DNA of 49,767 nt from Clostridia bacterium (GTDB lineage: Bacteria > Bacillota > Clostridia > Christensenellales > Borkfalkiaceae): contig JAFTQB010000006.1 in the NCBI GenBank assembly GCA_017462985.1, forward strand, positions 1 to 49,767. Reading direction: 5' to 3'. Positions 18,484 to 26,136 of this stretch are shown here, piece by piece. Both the position numbers and the translations under genes were made by a program. The notes under the pieces were generated by a model. That model made no database searches, was not told the DNA's origin, and saw only the letters and a program-made list of their open reading frames with translations. How positions within the stretch are numbered: the first letter of the stretch is position 1; every line of letters begins with the position of its first letter.

Positions 18484-18687
18484 ATGAAATATTCTATTAA
18501 TTTACAGCTCATCAATGACTTTATGCAAAAACAAAATTTATCGAAAACGAAATTTTGTAAGCTTTGCAAAATCAGCCCGATCACTTTTAACAAGATTGTT
18601 TCGGGAAACACCCGTTTTTATATAACCGCGCTTTGGAAGATCGCGCGCGTAATGAAAATTCGAATACACGAACTGTTTACCGTATAA
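18484..18687 (+). CDS. small XRE-like DNA-binding protein
   Basis: A 67-aa helix-turn-helix protein. The core 'LSKTKFCKLCKISPITFNKI' (19-38) and the tail 'IARVMKIRIHELFTV' fit the HTH_26/Cro-like minimal XRE class. It has a canonical AGAAGGAG site 7 bases before the ATG, unlike its divergent partner. The strong promoter with an overlapping operator suggests it is repressed by the divergent regulator, by itself, or by both. No effector gene follows on the plus strand before the terminator at 18760. Confidence 0.82.
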   Translation: MKYSINLQLINDFMQKQNLSKTKFCKLCKISPITFNKIVSGNTRFYITALWKIARVMKIRIHELFTV

Positions 18688-18705
18688 AAAGCAAAAAGAG
18701 TAGTT

Positions 18706-18731
18706 GTGCGCGCATTCGAAAACGCGCGCAC
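18706..18731. repeat. GC-rich hairpin
   Basis: GTGCGCGC and GCGCGCAC form an 8-bp stem with a 10-base loop, 18 bases after the plus-strand XRE gene. It lacks a T-run and may protect the 3' end of that transcript. Confidence 0.5.
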
Positions 18732-18759
18732 GACAATATTATTATACTTTTCTTTTACC

Positions 18760-18801
18760 AAAAAGTCAAGGGCGCTACGATCGTAACGCCCTTGACTTTT
18801 T
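18760..18801. terminator. bidirectional terminator, near-perfect 42-base inverted repeat
   Basis: AAAAAGTCAAGGGCG (18760-18774) and CGCCCTTGACTTTTT (18787-18801) form a 15-bp stem, with TACGATCGTA as an inner palindrome. T-runs end both strands, so it can stop the XRE transcript on plus and any readthrough on minus. The stretch 18802-18952 after it holds no gene that I can support. Confidence 0.85.
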
Positions 18802-18952
18802 GCCCGCTCCTATCGCCGCACGAAGGCGCGATCCCCGACGAGCAATCCAAAAGCCAAGATATTCTCCCCAATAAATTGGAATTTAGTGTTTAGTTATAAT
18901 TAATATTTACGAGCTTTTTTCTATAAAAAATAATCTAAAAACATATTTATAG

Positions 18953-19450
18953 TTATAAAGATGGATACATTTCTGCTTGGAGAAACTTAGCTTCACGAGC
19001 TGTTTCAGGGACACCTTTTTCCCCTCTTTTTACAAGAGAAACTCTATCAACATATTCGAAACTAGATGAATGAGAGGCGCTATAACCCAATCTCATAGAT
19101 TGAGCGATACTTCCATCAAATGAGAATGCTCTTGTATATTGATCGTTTCCTTTCGTTACAACAAATACTACACCAATAATCTTACCATCCACCATTAATA
19201 GCGATTCTGAATTTTTTCTTGGGTTAATTTCTCTATATTTACATCTTACAGTACGTCTAGAAGTGGGTGTAACCCTTTCATCATCACTATCATCGTAACT
19301 ACTTACAGAAATTTCTTCAAAACTAAGTAGATAGGGTTCTAATTCTTTACACACTTCTTCAAAATATTCCTCTTCTATTAGAGCTAGTTTATTCACCACT
19401 CTAAAGCTACCATTCTCATAAATTCCTCTTCTAACATATACACTTGCCAT
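18953..19450 (-). CDS. protein of unknown function in AT-rich islet
   Basis: A 165-aa protein that I do not recognise. It has no signal peptide or membrane helix. The N-terminal half contains an acidic stretch with 'YLLSFEEISVSSYDDSDDER' (40-59). The C-terminal half has alternating hydrophobic strands (for example 'SLLMVDGKIIGVVFVV') that suggest a beta-rich domain. It has its own consensus-type promoter, a leader of about 130 bases and a good AAAGGAG site. Codon use is clearly more AT-rich than in the flanking genes (many AAA, TTA, AGA), a sign of recent acquisition. Confidence 0.7.
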   Translation of the reverse strand: MASVYVRRGIYENGSFRVVNKLALIEEEYFEEVCKELEPYLLSFEEISVSSYDDSDDERVTPTSRRTVRCKYREINPRKNSESLLMVDGKIIGVVFVVTKGNDQYTRAFSFDGSIAQSMRLGYSASHSSSFEYVDRVSLVKRGEKGVPETAREAKFLQAEMYPSL

Positions 19451-19559
19451 CGTTTTATATCTCCTTTATAAAATTTAATTACATATATAAATACCAACCA
19501 CAATTAAATGACTATTTATCATCTTTTTGAAGGCATTTATAAACATATTAAGTTTTACT

Positions 19560-19579
19560 CGATAAATTCTTATTTATCG
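19560..19579 (-). promoter_or_regulatory. leader hairpin of the unknown gene
   Basis: CGATAAAT / ATTTATCG with a 4-base loop forms right at the 5' end of the predicted transcript, about 110 bases before the start codon. It may stabilise the mRNA 5' end. Confidence 0.4.
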
Positions 19580-19587
19580 GTTCCTTG

Positions 19588-19616
19588 ATTATATCATAAA
19601 AGTTAGAAAATCTCAA
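19588..19616 (-). promoter_or_regulatory. sigma-A promoter of the unknown 165-aa gene
   Basis: Minus strand: TTGAGA (19611-19616), 17-base spacer, TATAAT (19588-19593). The stretch from 19617 to the terminator at 19761 has no supported gene. Confidence 0.75.
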
Positions 19617-19760
19617 TCATTTTGACATAGAGAAAAATTAAAAAGTAGTAAGTGGCACTACGGCGTGCGCTTATAATATACGAGTCAGCTCGCTATGCAC
19701 ACTGAACGAAAAACGGACAAATAAAGCTACATATCCCTCGCGTTAAACACCTCCACCATA

Positions 19761-19793
19761 CGAAAAAAGACGCCCCGAAAAGGGCGTTTTTGC
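19761..19793. terminator. terminator after the S23-type gene
   Basis: Stem ACGCCC / GGGCGT with a 6-base loop. The minus strand continues with CTTTTTTCG and the plus strand with TTTTTGCG, so it can work both ways. Confidence 0.75.
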
Positions 19794-19803
19794 GTGTAAA
19801 TAA

Positions 19804-20160
19804 TTACTGATTTTGTTTTGCGGTGTTGAGCGTGGAAATCAAAATTCTTTTTATTTCTAAACAATCGTTTAATAGAGAGTTTCCTTCCGCTTCGGTTATA
19901 TAATCAGACAAGGTCAAAAGTCGCAACCAATATTCCGTTTCGGCGGTTTCTTTCAGAGAAATTTGTAATTTTGCCACGAAATCCGCTTTACTAATACCAT
20001 AAACTGCTTCGTTTGCATTTGCGCCGATACTTGTTGCGCTACGAATAATTTGTTTTGAAATAATGCTTTCACGCTTTTCCTTTATCAAATATTTATGTAA
20101 CTTAACGATGCGTGTGGCAAAAGCGAGAGATTTATCCAAAAGTATACTGTGCTGCGCCAT
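19804..20160 (-). CDS. four-helix bundle protein (S23 / 23S rRNA intervening-sequence family)
   Basis: A 118-aa all-alpha protein of the S23 family. Diagnostic blocks are 'SKQIIRSATSIGANANEAVYG' (in two parts: SKQIIRSATS, then IGANANEAVYG) and 'FVAKLQISLKETAETEYWLRL' (here FVAKLQISLK, then ETAETEYWLRL). These proteins were first found inside intervening sequences of 23S rRNA genes but are also common as lone accessory genes. They form pentamers, and their role is not settled. There is no rRNA here. The gene lies next to ssrA in an AT-rich islet, which fits a mobile origin. Confidence 0.9.
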   Translation of the reverse strand: MAQHSILLDKSLAFATRIVKLHKYLIKEKRESIISKQIIRSATSIGANANEAVYGISKADFVAKLQISLKETAETEYWLRLLTLSDYITEAEGNSLLNDCLEIKRILISTLNTAKQNQ

Positions 20161-20308
20161 AGAATTGCTCCTTTTAAAGAATAGATAAAAGAGAAAAGAG
20201 AAAAGATAATAGAGAATAATACAAAAGCGGCGAAATGATTGAGCCGAATTATCTATTCAATATTATCTATTATCTCTTATCTTAGGCGTACATTCTGTGC
20301 GCCGCTTT

Positions 20309-20671
20309 TGGTGGAGGTGGTCGGAATTGAACCGACGTCTTACTCGGCTGCCAAAAAACTTTCTACATACTTAGTTTATCTATTTTTCTTGATCCGTCAA
20401 CGCGGATAAACACGCTTTGACGAACGCAGGAAGCTGAATGATCTTACAAAAACACTCCCCGATTCTTGAAAGATTTTTCCGTCTTGATGACGCCGCGACC
20501 CCAACCGACGGATAAATCGGGCGCGACGTTTCGTTTAAAAACGAAGTTACGCTGCTAAAGCGTATGCATTATTGTCTGCATTTAAATTTAGGTGGAACGT
20601 TTTATCGCAGTCGCTCCGTCTGCGGTATGCTTATCCTTTCGCTCACCGGCAATCGAACCCGGTGCACCCCC
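20309..20671 (-). ncRNA. ssrA: tmRNA (ssrA) with tag ADNNAYALAA
   Basis: The transfer-messenger RNA rescues stalled ribosomes with SmpB. Its 5' end GGGGGTGCACCGG (from 20671) pairs with the 3' acceptor arm, which ends ACCACCTCCACCA at 20309, so the CCA is encoded. The T-arm reads GGTTCAATTCC. The tag frame on the minus strand runs from 20579 to 20547: GCA GAC AAT AAT GCA TAC GCT TTA GCA GCG TAA, giving ADNNAYALAA, which ends in the usual ALAA degron. A -10 box TATAAT lies at 20691-20696. The gene is one piece, about 363 bases, the usual length. Confidence 0.96.
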
Positions 20672-20717
20672 GTAAAAATCCTTGCATATTATTATACACG
20701 GATTTTGATTATTTTAA

Positions 20718-21449
20718 TCACTTTTTCGCTTTCTTTTTGAATTTGATCATCACCGTTTCGTGCTCCTCGCCGCTGAGCAGACATTTCATATTCTTATGGT
20801 GCGCGAACCACGAAAGCGCCACGACGAAAAATACGAAAAAGATACTCACCGCCCGAAACGGCGTATTCGCGGGATACAGCGTGAGCAATTTGATGATCTG
20901 CCAGCAACCGAAGATCGCCAAAAAGCTCATCGAAATCACCGAGCCAGTGCGGGTCAGCGTGATCAAAATGGGCCAAAGCGTGATCAGTCCCAAGCCGATC
21001 AATAAGATTACGGGATTGATGCCGTTTCCTTCGATCGAAAGCGTAAGCCAAAACAGACCGATCCCCGAAGAAATACCCTTGCCGCCTTTAAATTTCATCG
21101 TCCAAGGGAAGATATGCCCCAAAACGACGAACGCGCCGATCAAGAACGCCGCGAAATAACCCACGGAAAAATTCGTGCCCGAAAACGCAAAATTTCCGTA
21201 TAAAAAGTATACGATCATTGCGGGAATGCCGCCCTTGAACGCGTCCAAAAAGAAGGTCAAAAAGCCCACGAGCGTACCAAATTCCCGCGTCATATTCATC
21301 GCGCCGGGATTGCCGCTCCCGATCTTCGTGATATCCTTTTTCTTGATCTTGGCTATGATCGCCGCAAAATTCAAACAGCCGATAAAATAGCCCGCGATCA
21401 TAAGCAGTACAAACTGATACCAATTTTCCCAAAACGAAAATGCCGTCAT
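20718..21449 (-). CDS. plsY: acyl-phosphate:glycerol-3-phosphate acyltransferase
   Basis: A 243-aa membrane protein of the PlsY family. PlsY transfers the acyl group of acyl-phosphate to glycerol-3-phosphate, the first step of phospholipid synthesis in most Gram-positive bacteria. Conserved motifs are present: 'SGNPGAMN' (about 45-52), 'DAFKGG' (about 69-74) and 'GHIFPWTMKFKGGKGISSG' (about 113-131), which together line the active site. It is somewhat longer than the common 200 aa because of a C-terminal cytosolic tail rich in Lys. It begins 4 bases after the der stop codon in the DUF512 - der - plsY operon. Confidence 0.95.
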   Translation of the reverse strand: MTAFSFWENWYQFVLLMIAGYFIGCLNFAAIIAKIKKKDITKIGSGNPGAMNMTREFGTLVGFLTFFLDAFKGGIPAMIVYFLYGNFAFSGTNFSVGYFAAFLIGAFVVLGHIFPWTMKFKGGKGISSGIGLFWLTLSIEGNGINPVILLIGLGLITLWPILITLTRTGSVISMSFLAIFGCWQIIKLLTLYPANTPFRAVSIFFVFFVVALSWFAHHKNMKCLLSGEEHETVMIKFKKKAKK

Positions 21450-21453
21450 ATCC

Positions 21454-22767
21454 TTATTCCTCGTCCTGTTTTTCTCTCACAACGATCTTAATGGGCGTAC
21501 CCGAAAAATCGTAAGCGCGGCGAATGGTGTTTTCCAAATATCTCGCGTACGAGAAATGCAACAATCCTTCGTCGTTGACGTGCAATACGAACAGCGGCGG
21601 ACAAACGCCGACCTGCGACGAAAAATATACCCGCATTCTTCTGCCCTGATAAGACGGCGGCTCTTGCATCCGCACCGCGTCGCTGATCAGATCGTTGAGC
21701 GCGCCCGTGGGAATACGGAAGGAAGCGTGCGCGTACACTTCTTCCGCCGCCGCCAAGATCTTTTCTACCCGTTGACCCGTTTTTGCGGAAATATAGACGG
21801 ACTTGAAATAGTCCATAAACTTCAAATCCTCTTTCAGCGTTTCCTCAAAGCGATTGACGGTATGCGTATCCTTTTCGATCAGATCCCATTTATTCATCAC
21901 GATCACGGACGGCTTGCCCTGTTCGTGCACGTAGCCGATGATCTTTACGTCCTGTTCCGTCAAGCCCTCTTGCGCGTCCACGACGAGCAAACAAACGTCG
22001 CTTCTTCTCACGGCGTCAAACGCGCGCATATTGCTATAATATTCCACGTCGTCGTCCACGTTTTTCTTTTTTCTGATCCCCGCCGTATCGATGATCGTAT
22101 ACGCCTTATCGCCGCGCATAAACAGCGTGTCGATCGCGTCTCGCGTCGTACCTGCCATGGGCGTAACGATGCTTCTTTCGCTTCCGAGCAATTTATTCAC
22201 AAGGCTGGATTTTCCCGCGTTAGGTTTGCCCACTACGGCGATCTTCAACGAAGGAATTTTTTCTTCCGTCGTTTCGGGGAAATAAACCATCGCCTCGTCC
22301 AAAACGTCGCCAATGCCCTTGGAATGTTCGGCAGACACCGCGAACGGCTCGCCAAGCCCCAAGGAATAAAATTCAAACACCTTTTCGGGCGCGTAATCGT
22401 CGATTTTATTCACCACCAAAATAACGGGCTTTTTACTGCGGCGTAAAATATCCGCCACGTCGTAATCGGAAGGGTGCAAGCCCTCTTTTCCGTCGGTGAA
22501 AAACAAAATGACGTCCGCCGTGTCGATCGCCACGTCCGCTTGCTTGGCGATCTCTTTCCACATTACGTCCTCGGATTTTAGCTCGATACCGCCCGTATCG
22601 ACCATCGTGAAATTTTTTCCGCGCCAAACCGCGTCGGTATACAACCGATCGCGCGTAACGCCGGGGCGGTCTTCCGTGATGGAAATTTTTCTACCCGCCA
22701 CTTTATTAAAAAAGGTACTTTTCCCAACGTTGGGTCGCCCTACCAAAGCGATCAAAGGATTCGCCAT
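21454..22767 (-). CDS. der: ribosome-associated GTPase Der (EngA)
   Basis: A 437-aa protein with two consecutive GTPase domains, the hallmark of Der/EngA, which is needed for 50S subunit maturation. The G1 motifs are GRPNVGKS (about 10-17) and GKPNAGKS (about 180-187). G3 motifs are DTGG and DTAG, and G4 motifs are NKID and NKWD. The C-terminal KH-like domain begins near residue 355. It starts 28 bases after the DUF512 gene with an AAGGAGG site and is followed at once by plsY. Confidence 0.97.
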   Translation of the reverse strand: MANPLIALVGRPNVGKSTFFNKVAGRKISITEDRPGVTRDRLYTDAVWRGKNFTMVDTGGIELKSEDVMWKEIAKQADVAIDTADVILFFTDGKEGLHPSDYDVADILRRSKKPVILVVNKIDDYAPEKVFEFYSLGLGEPFAVSAEHSKGIGDVLDEAMVYFPETTEEKIPSLKIAVVGKPNAGKSSLVNKLLGSERSIVTPMAGTTRDAIDTLFMRGDKAYTIIDTAGIRKKKNVDDDVEYYSNMRAFDAVRRSDVCLLVVDAQEGLTEQDVKIIGYVHEQGKPSVIVMNKWDLIEKDTHTVNRFEETLKEDLKFMDYFKSVYISAKTGQRVEKILAAAEEVYAHASFRIPTGALNDLISDAVRMQEPPSYQGRRMRVYFSSQVGVCPPLFVLHVNDEGLLHFSYARYLENTIRRAYDFSGTPIKIVVREKQDEE

Positions 22768-22795
22768 ACCTTATTCAACCTCCTTATAAACCGAA

Positions 22796-24127
22796 TTACT
22801 CCTTGTCTTTTGCGAGAATTTCCACCAAACCCTCGCCGCCGTCGCGATTGATCTTCACCGCAACGCCGTACTTTTCCAGCGCCGTTTCCAATTCTTGAAG
22901 CGTCGTTCCGCAAAGGAACACCTCTTCGAATTCGCGCATCGTATTGCCCGCCAAGATTACCTCGTCGCAAGCGTTCGTTTGCAAATATTTCTCGATTGCG
23001 GCAAGCATATCCTTGCCCGTCAACAATCCCGTACAGGTAACCGTTTCGCCAAAGAAATTATTTTTTACGGCAAGCACGCTCACTTGCAGATTCCCGATCG
23101 CTTCTTCCGCGCTTTTCGCAACGTCCCGATTGATTTTTTCCGCAGAAACGCCGCACACGATCAAAGCGCGTTTTTTCGTTTTCAACGCATACCTGCCCTC
23201 GCCGTTTTCTCTGATGTGTTTGAGCGCGGCGTTCACTTGCGATAAAAACAACGCCGTCATTCCAATACCGTTTTCGATCTGCTGAAAATCGCCGTAAAAC
23301 GCCGCGTTCTTAAACGCCCGCCCCGCTTTGACGAAATATTCGTCGGCGGGAAGCAAGAAGTTCACGCCGAATTCCTCGTTTAGCTTGTCCGCCAAGTCGA
23401 GAAATTTTTCCGAATATTCTCCGTCTACGTCGGGAATATAGCAAAGCCCCTCGCGGTATTTTGTGATCCCCGTAGGAACGCAAGCGAGATCGCGAACGAA
23501 AGGATAGTAGGCAAACAGCTTTCGCGCCGTCTCGACAAACTCCTCGCCGTCGTTTTTATTCGGCACGATCACCGCCTGACAGTGCATTTCTATGCCCGCC
23601 GCCGCCAAAGCCGCGATCTGGCGGGTGATCTTGCCCGCAAAACGGTTTCGCAAAAGCTCGCAACGAAGCGTTTCGTTCATCGTGTGCACGGAAATATACA
23701 GCGGCGAAAGGTGCAAGCGGATAATGCGCTCCAAGCCCTCGTCGGAAAGATTGGTGAGCGTAACGAAATTGCCGCAAGTAAAGCTCATTCCGTAATCGTC
23801 GTCTTTCACGTACAGGCTTTCGCGCATGCCCTTGGGCATCTGATCGACGAAGCAAAACACGCAACGGTTTTGACAGGTGCGAATACGGGCGTCTTTTTCA
23901 AACTCCAAGCCCAGTTCCTCGTCCTCGTCCTTTTCGATCTCTATTTCCACTTCCGCGCCCGTCTTTTGATCCTTGACGGTGAGCGTAAATTCTTCCTTAG
24001 AAGAATAGTAGAGATAATCCAGCTCGTCCTCGCAAGGATAGCCGTCGAAAGCGGTGATACAATCCCCGACTTCCAGCCCCAGCTCCGCGCCGATACTATT
24101 GGGTTTTACCTTAGTGATTTTCAGCAT
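22796..24127 (-). CDS. PDZ / radical-SAM-like DUF512 protein
   Basis: A 443-aa protein of the DUF512 family. A PDZ-like N-terminal domain (about 1-65; 'NSIGAELGLEVGDCITAFDG') is followed by a Cys cluster CQNRCVFCF (about 85-93), typical of a radical-SAM-like iron-sulfur site, and then the DUF512 domain (about 210-440). The biochemical role is unknown. The gene is very often placed directly upstream of der in Clostridia, as here, hinting at ribosome or membrane biogenesis. The promoter's -10 box ends only 8 bases before the ATG and there is no ribosome binding site, so the mRNA is probably leaderless. Confidence 0.92.
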   Translation of the reverse strand: MLKITKVKPNSIGAELGLEVGDCITAFDGYPCEDELDYLYYSSKEEFTLTVKDQKTGAEVEIEIEKDEDEELGLEFEKDARIRTCQNRCVFCFVDQMPKGMRESLYVKDDDYGMSFTCGNFVTLTNLSDEGLERIIRLHLSPLYISVHTMNETLRCELLRNRFAGKITRQIAALAAAGIEMHCQAVIVPNKNDGEEFVETARKLFAYYPFVRDLACVPTGITKYREGLCYIPDVDGEYSEKFLDLADKLNEEFGVNFLLPADEYFVKAGRAFKNAAFYGDFQQIENGIGMTALFLSQVNAALKHIRENGEGRYALKTKKRALIVCGVSAEKINRDVAKSAEEAIGNLQVSVLAVKNNFFGETVTCTGLLTGKDMLAAIEKYLQTNACDEVILAGNTMREFEEVFLCGTTLQELETALEKYGVAVKINRDGGEGLVEILAKDKE

Positions 24128-24135
24128 ACGGCTTT

Positions 24136-24164
24136 ATTATACCTTATTTTTCCGCTTTTGTAAA
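24136..24164 (-). promoter_or_regulatory. promoter of the DUF512 - der - plsY operon, probably leaderless
   Basis: Minus strand: TTTACA (24159-24164), 17-base spacer, TATAAT (24136-24141), then AAAGCCGT and the ATG at 24127. Transcription should start at or within one or two bases of the start codon. Confidence 0.8.
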
Positions 24165-24198
24165 GAAAAAACGGGGTTTTCCGAAAAGAAAACCCCGT
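24165..24198 (-). terminator. terminator of the lgt operon
   Basis: Perfect 11-bp stem ACGGGGTTTTC / GAAAACCCCGT with a 6-base loop, followed on the minus strand by TTTTTT. It separates the lgt operon from the DUF512 promoter. Confidence 0.9.
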
Positions 24199-24216
24199 AA
24201 TGCCTTTCGCAAACGC

Positions 24217-24498
24217 TTAAATAACGCCCAAAACGCAACCGCAAACGTACACGGCAAGCGCAATCCAATAGATTACCCGCCAAACGATACTTTTCCCGCG
24301 CGTAAAATCGTACGCGGGGAACGCGATACCGATCACGAGGCAAATTTGCCCGATCAAATTCAAAATACTGCCGATCTTCGGGAACAATCCCCCGAACAGG
24401 AATAAAAACGCCGCGATGATCACCGCAAAATAGGTACACGCGCGGATCATTCCGCCCTTGGAAGAGCCAGAAGAAGTTTTTTTCGTCTTTTTAGCCAT
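24217..24498 (-). CDS. small membrane protein of unknown function
   Basis: A 93-aa protein with a Lys/Ser/Thr-rich N-terminus (1-16) and three hydrophobic segments (about 20-40, 44-62, 72-92). It has an AAGGAGAG-type site and begins 12 bases after the rluD-like gene. It is the last gene of the lgt operon, followed by a strong terminator. I do not recognise a family. Confidence 0.7.
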   Translation of the reverse strand: MAKKTKKTSSGSSKGGMIRACTYFAVIIAAFLFLFGGLFPKIGSILNLIGQICLVIGIAFPAYDFTRGKSIVWRVIYWIALAVYVCGCVLGVI

Positions 24499-24510
24499 AA
24501 TTTCTCTCCT

Positions 24511-25455
24511 TTACAATGAAATTTCTACGCCGTACTGACGGCGCAATTTATTTAATATTCCCTCAAACACGGGGGGCAAGGGTGCGTTGAACGCCATTCT
24601 TTCCCCTGTCGTCGGGTGCGTAAGCTCCAACGCATAAGCGTGAAGCAGTTGCCCCGAAAGATTGAATTTTTGTTTTTTATAACCGTATACGGGATCGCCT
24701 GCCACGGGATGCCCCATATGCTTTGCATGCACGCGAATCTGATGCGTGCGCCCTGTTTGCAGGATAAATCGGCAAAGGGTAAATTCCGTCCCAAATCTCG
24801 TCACCGTTTCAAAATCAGTGATCGCGATCTTTCCCTCGCCATCCCGCAGTACCGCCATTTTCGTTCGATCGGTGGGATGCCGACCGATATCGGTAACGAT
24901 CCTACCGCGATCCTCTTTCAAGCAGCCTTCCAACAGCGCGTAATAGACGCGCCGCGCCGATTTTTCGGCGATCTGCGCCGCGAGCGAAGCGTGCGCGCGG
25001 TCGTTTTTCGCCACGACCAACAGTCCCGAGGTATCTTTATCGATACGGTGCACGATCCCCGGCCGCAAAACGCCGCCGATTCCGCTCAAACGGTCGAGCG
25101 CATACAAAAGCGCGTTCACGAGCGTGCCCTGCGTATTGCCGTTGCCGATATGCACCGTCATCCCCTGCGGCTTATTGACCACCGCGATTTCGTCATCTTG
25201 ATACACGATATCGATCGGGATATTTTCCGCTTTCACGGCGTATTCCTGCGGCTTGGGCACGGTTACGACCACCTGCGCGCCCTTTTTGACGCTCTCGCCC
25301 GATTTTTTCACGGGAATGCCGTCAACGCATACCTGCCCGTCCTCAATGAGCTTTTTAATTCGAGAACGGGTAAACTCGTCCGTTTGCTCGCTCAAAAAAA
25401 TATCCAGCCGTTTGCAATTTTCTTCCGCGATAAAAAGCCGCGTGTCCGTCGCCAT
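24511..25455 (-). CDS. RluA/RluD-family 23S rRNA pseudouridine synthase
   Basis: A 314-aa pseudouridine synthase. An S4 RNA-binding domain (about 10-70; 'RLDIFLSEQTDEFTRSRIKK') precedes the catalytic domain, which carries the signature 'HRIDKDTSGLLVVAK' with the catalytic Asp in the DTSG part, and the 'GRTHQIRVH' motif. These enzymes modify uridines in 23S rRNA; in E. coli RluD acts on helix 69. The start chosen is the ATG at 25455, one base after the lspA stop codon. An upstream in-frame start would lie inside lspA and add only Arg/Lys residues. Confidence 0.93.
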   Translation of the reverse strand: MATDTRLFIAEENCKRLDIFLSEQTDEFTRSRIKKLIEDGQVCVDGIPVKKSGESVKKGAQVVVTVPKPQEYAVKAENIPIDIVYQDDEIAVVNKPQGMTVHIGNGNTQGTLVNALLYALDRLSGIGGVLRPGIVHRIDKDTSGLLVVAKNDRAHASLAAQIAEKSARRVYYALLEGCLKEDRGRIVTDIGRHPTDRTKMAVLRDGEGKIAITDFETVTRFGTEFTLCRFILQTGRTHQIRVHAKHMGHPVAGDPVYGYKKQKFNLSGQLLHAYALELTHPTTGERMAFNAPLPPVFEGILNKLRRQYGVEISL

Positions 25456-25456
25456 A

Positions 25457-26134
25457 TCAATCCGCCTTTTTCGCCTGCTCCGCCTCTTCCGCTTCCTTTG
25501 CTTCCTGAGCAAGCGCCTTATATTTTCCTACGGGGAAGAATGCGTCCGTATCGAAGAACAGAAACGCGAGCACCAATGCGATCGCGCCGCCAACGACGAA
25601 GAAATCGGCAAAATTACAAATCCCGAAATCCAAAAAATCCGTGGGAGGAATGTTGAAGAGCTTTTCCAAAATCGGGCTGAAATCGAGTTGCACCATATCG
25701 CGCACACCGCCGCCGTCGTTCGCCCACATACGATAATACAGGCGGTCGATAAGGTTTCCCACGCCGCCAGCCACAACGAATACCATGGCGTTGCGCATAA
25801 AGCTGCGGCGTTTATCGATTTTGAAATAAGCGATACCAAGCACAAGCATCACCACCGCCGTGCCGATAATAATGCCGATCTTCACAGCGGGATCGGCGTC
25901 GCCCAAGCCCCCGAACGCGATTCCCGGATTATAGCTGATACGAAGGCTCAAAATTCCCCAAGGAATCACCTCGATCGGTTGCGCGCCCTCTGCGCTGAAA
26001 TACGCGTCAGCGGCTATTTTCGTTGCCAAATCGATAAACAGCAAGATGAAAAACAACAACGTTCCCCAAAGCCAACTGCCTTTCAACGAATATTTGCCCC
26101 CGTCGTTTTGCGAATTTTTCTCTTTTTTCGACAT
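25457..26134 (-). CDS. lspA: lipoprotein signal peptidase II
   Basis: A 225-aa aspartyl peptidase that cuts prolipoprotein signal peptides before the lipidated Cys. Family motifs are present: 'NPGIAFG' (69-75), 'GGVGNLIDRL' (123-132), VRD (144-146) and 'NFADFF' (174-179), which supply the conserved Asp residues. It is longer than the usual 150-170 aa: an N-terminal hydrophilic extension, an insert between the third and fourth motifs, and a Glu/Ala/Lys-rich C-terminal tail (about 205-225). It starts 2 bases after pncB and two genes after lgt, so both lipoprotein-processing enzymes share an operon. Confidence 0.93.
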   Translation of the reverse strand: MSKKEKNSQNDGGKYSLKGSWLWGTLLFFILLFIDLATKIAADAYFSAEGAQPIEVIPWGILSLRISYNPGIAFGGLGDADPAVKIGIIIGTAVVMLVLGIAYFKIDKRRSFMRNAMVFVVAGGVGNLIDRLYYRMWANDGGGVRDMVQLDFSPILEKLFNIPPTDFLDFGICNFADFFVVGGAIALVLAFLFFDTDAFFPVGKYKALAQEAKEAEEAEQAKKAD

Positions 26135-26136
26135 AT

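Noticed and set aside
19748..20320. Possible att-site pair: the ssrA 3' end (CACCTCCACCA) seems to recur near 19750
   Set aside because: The 11-base match is in the opposite orientation, so it cannot be the direct repeat left by integration at ssrA. A similar ACCTCCACCA at 41466 shows that the short match is not special.
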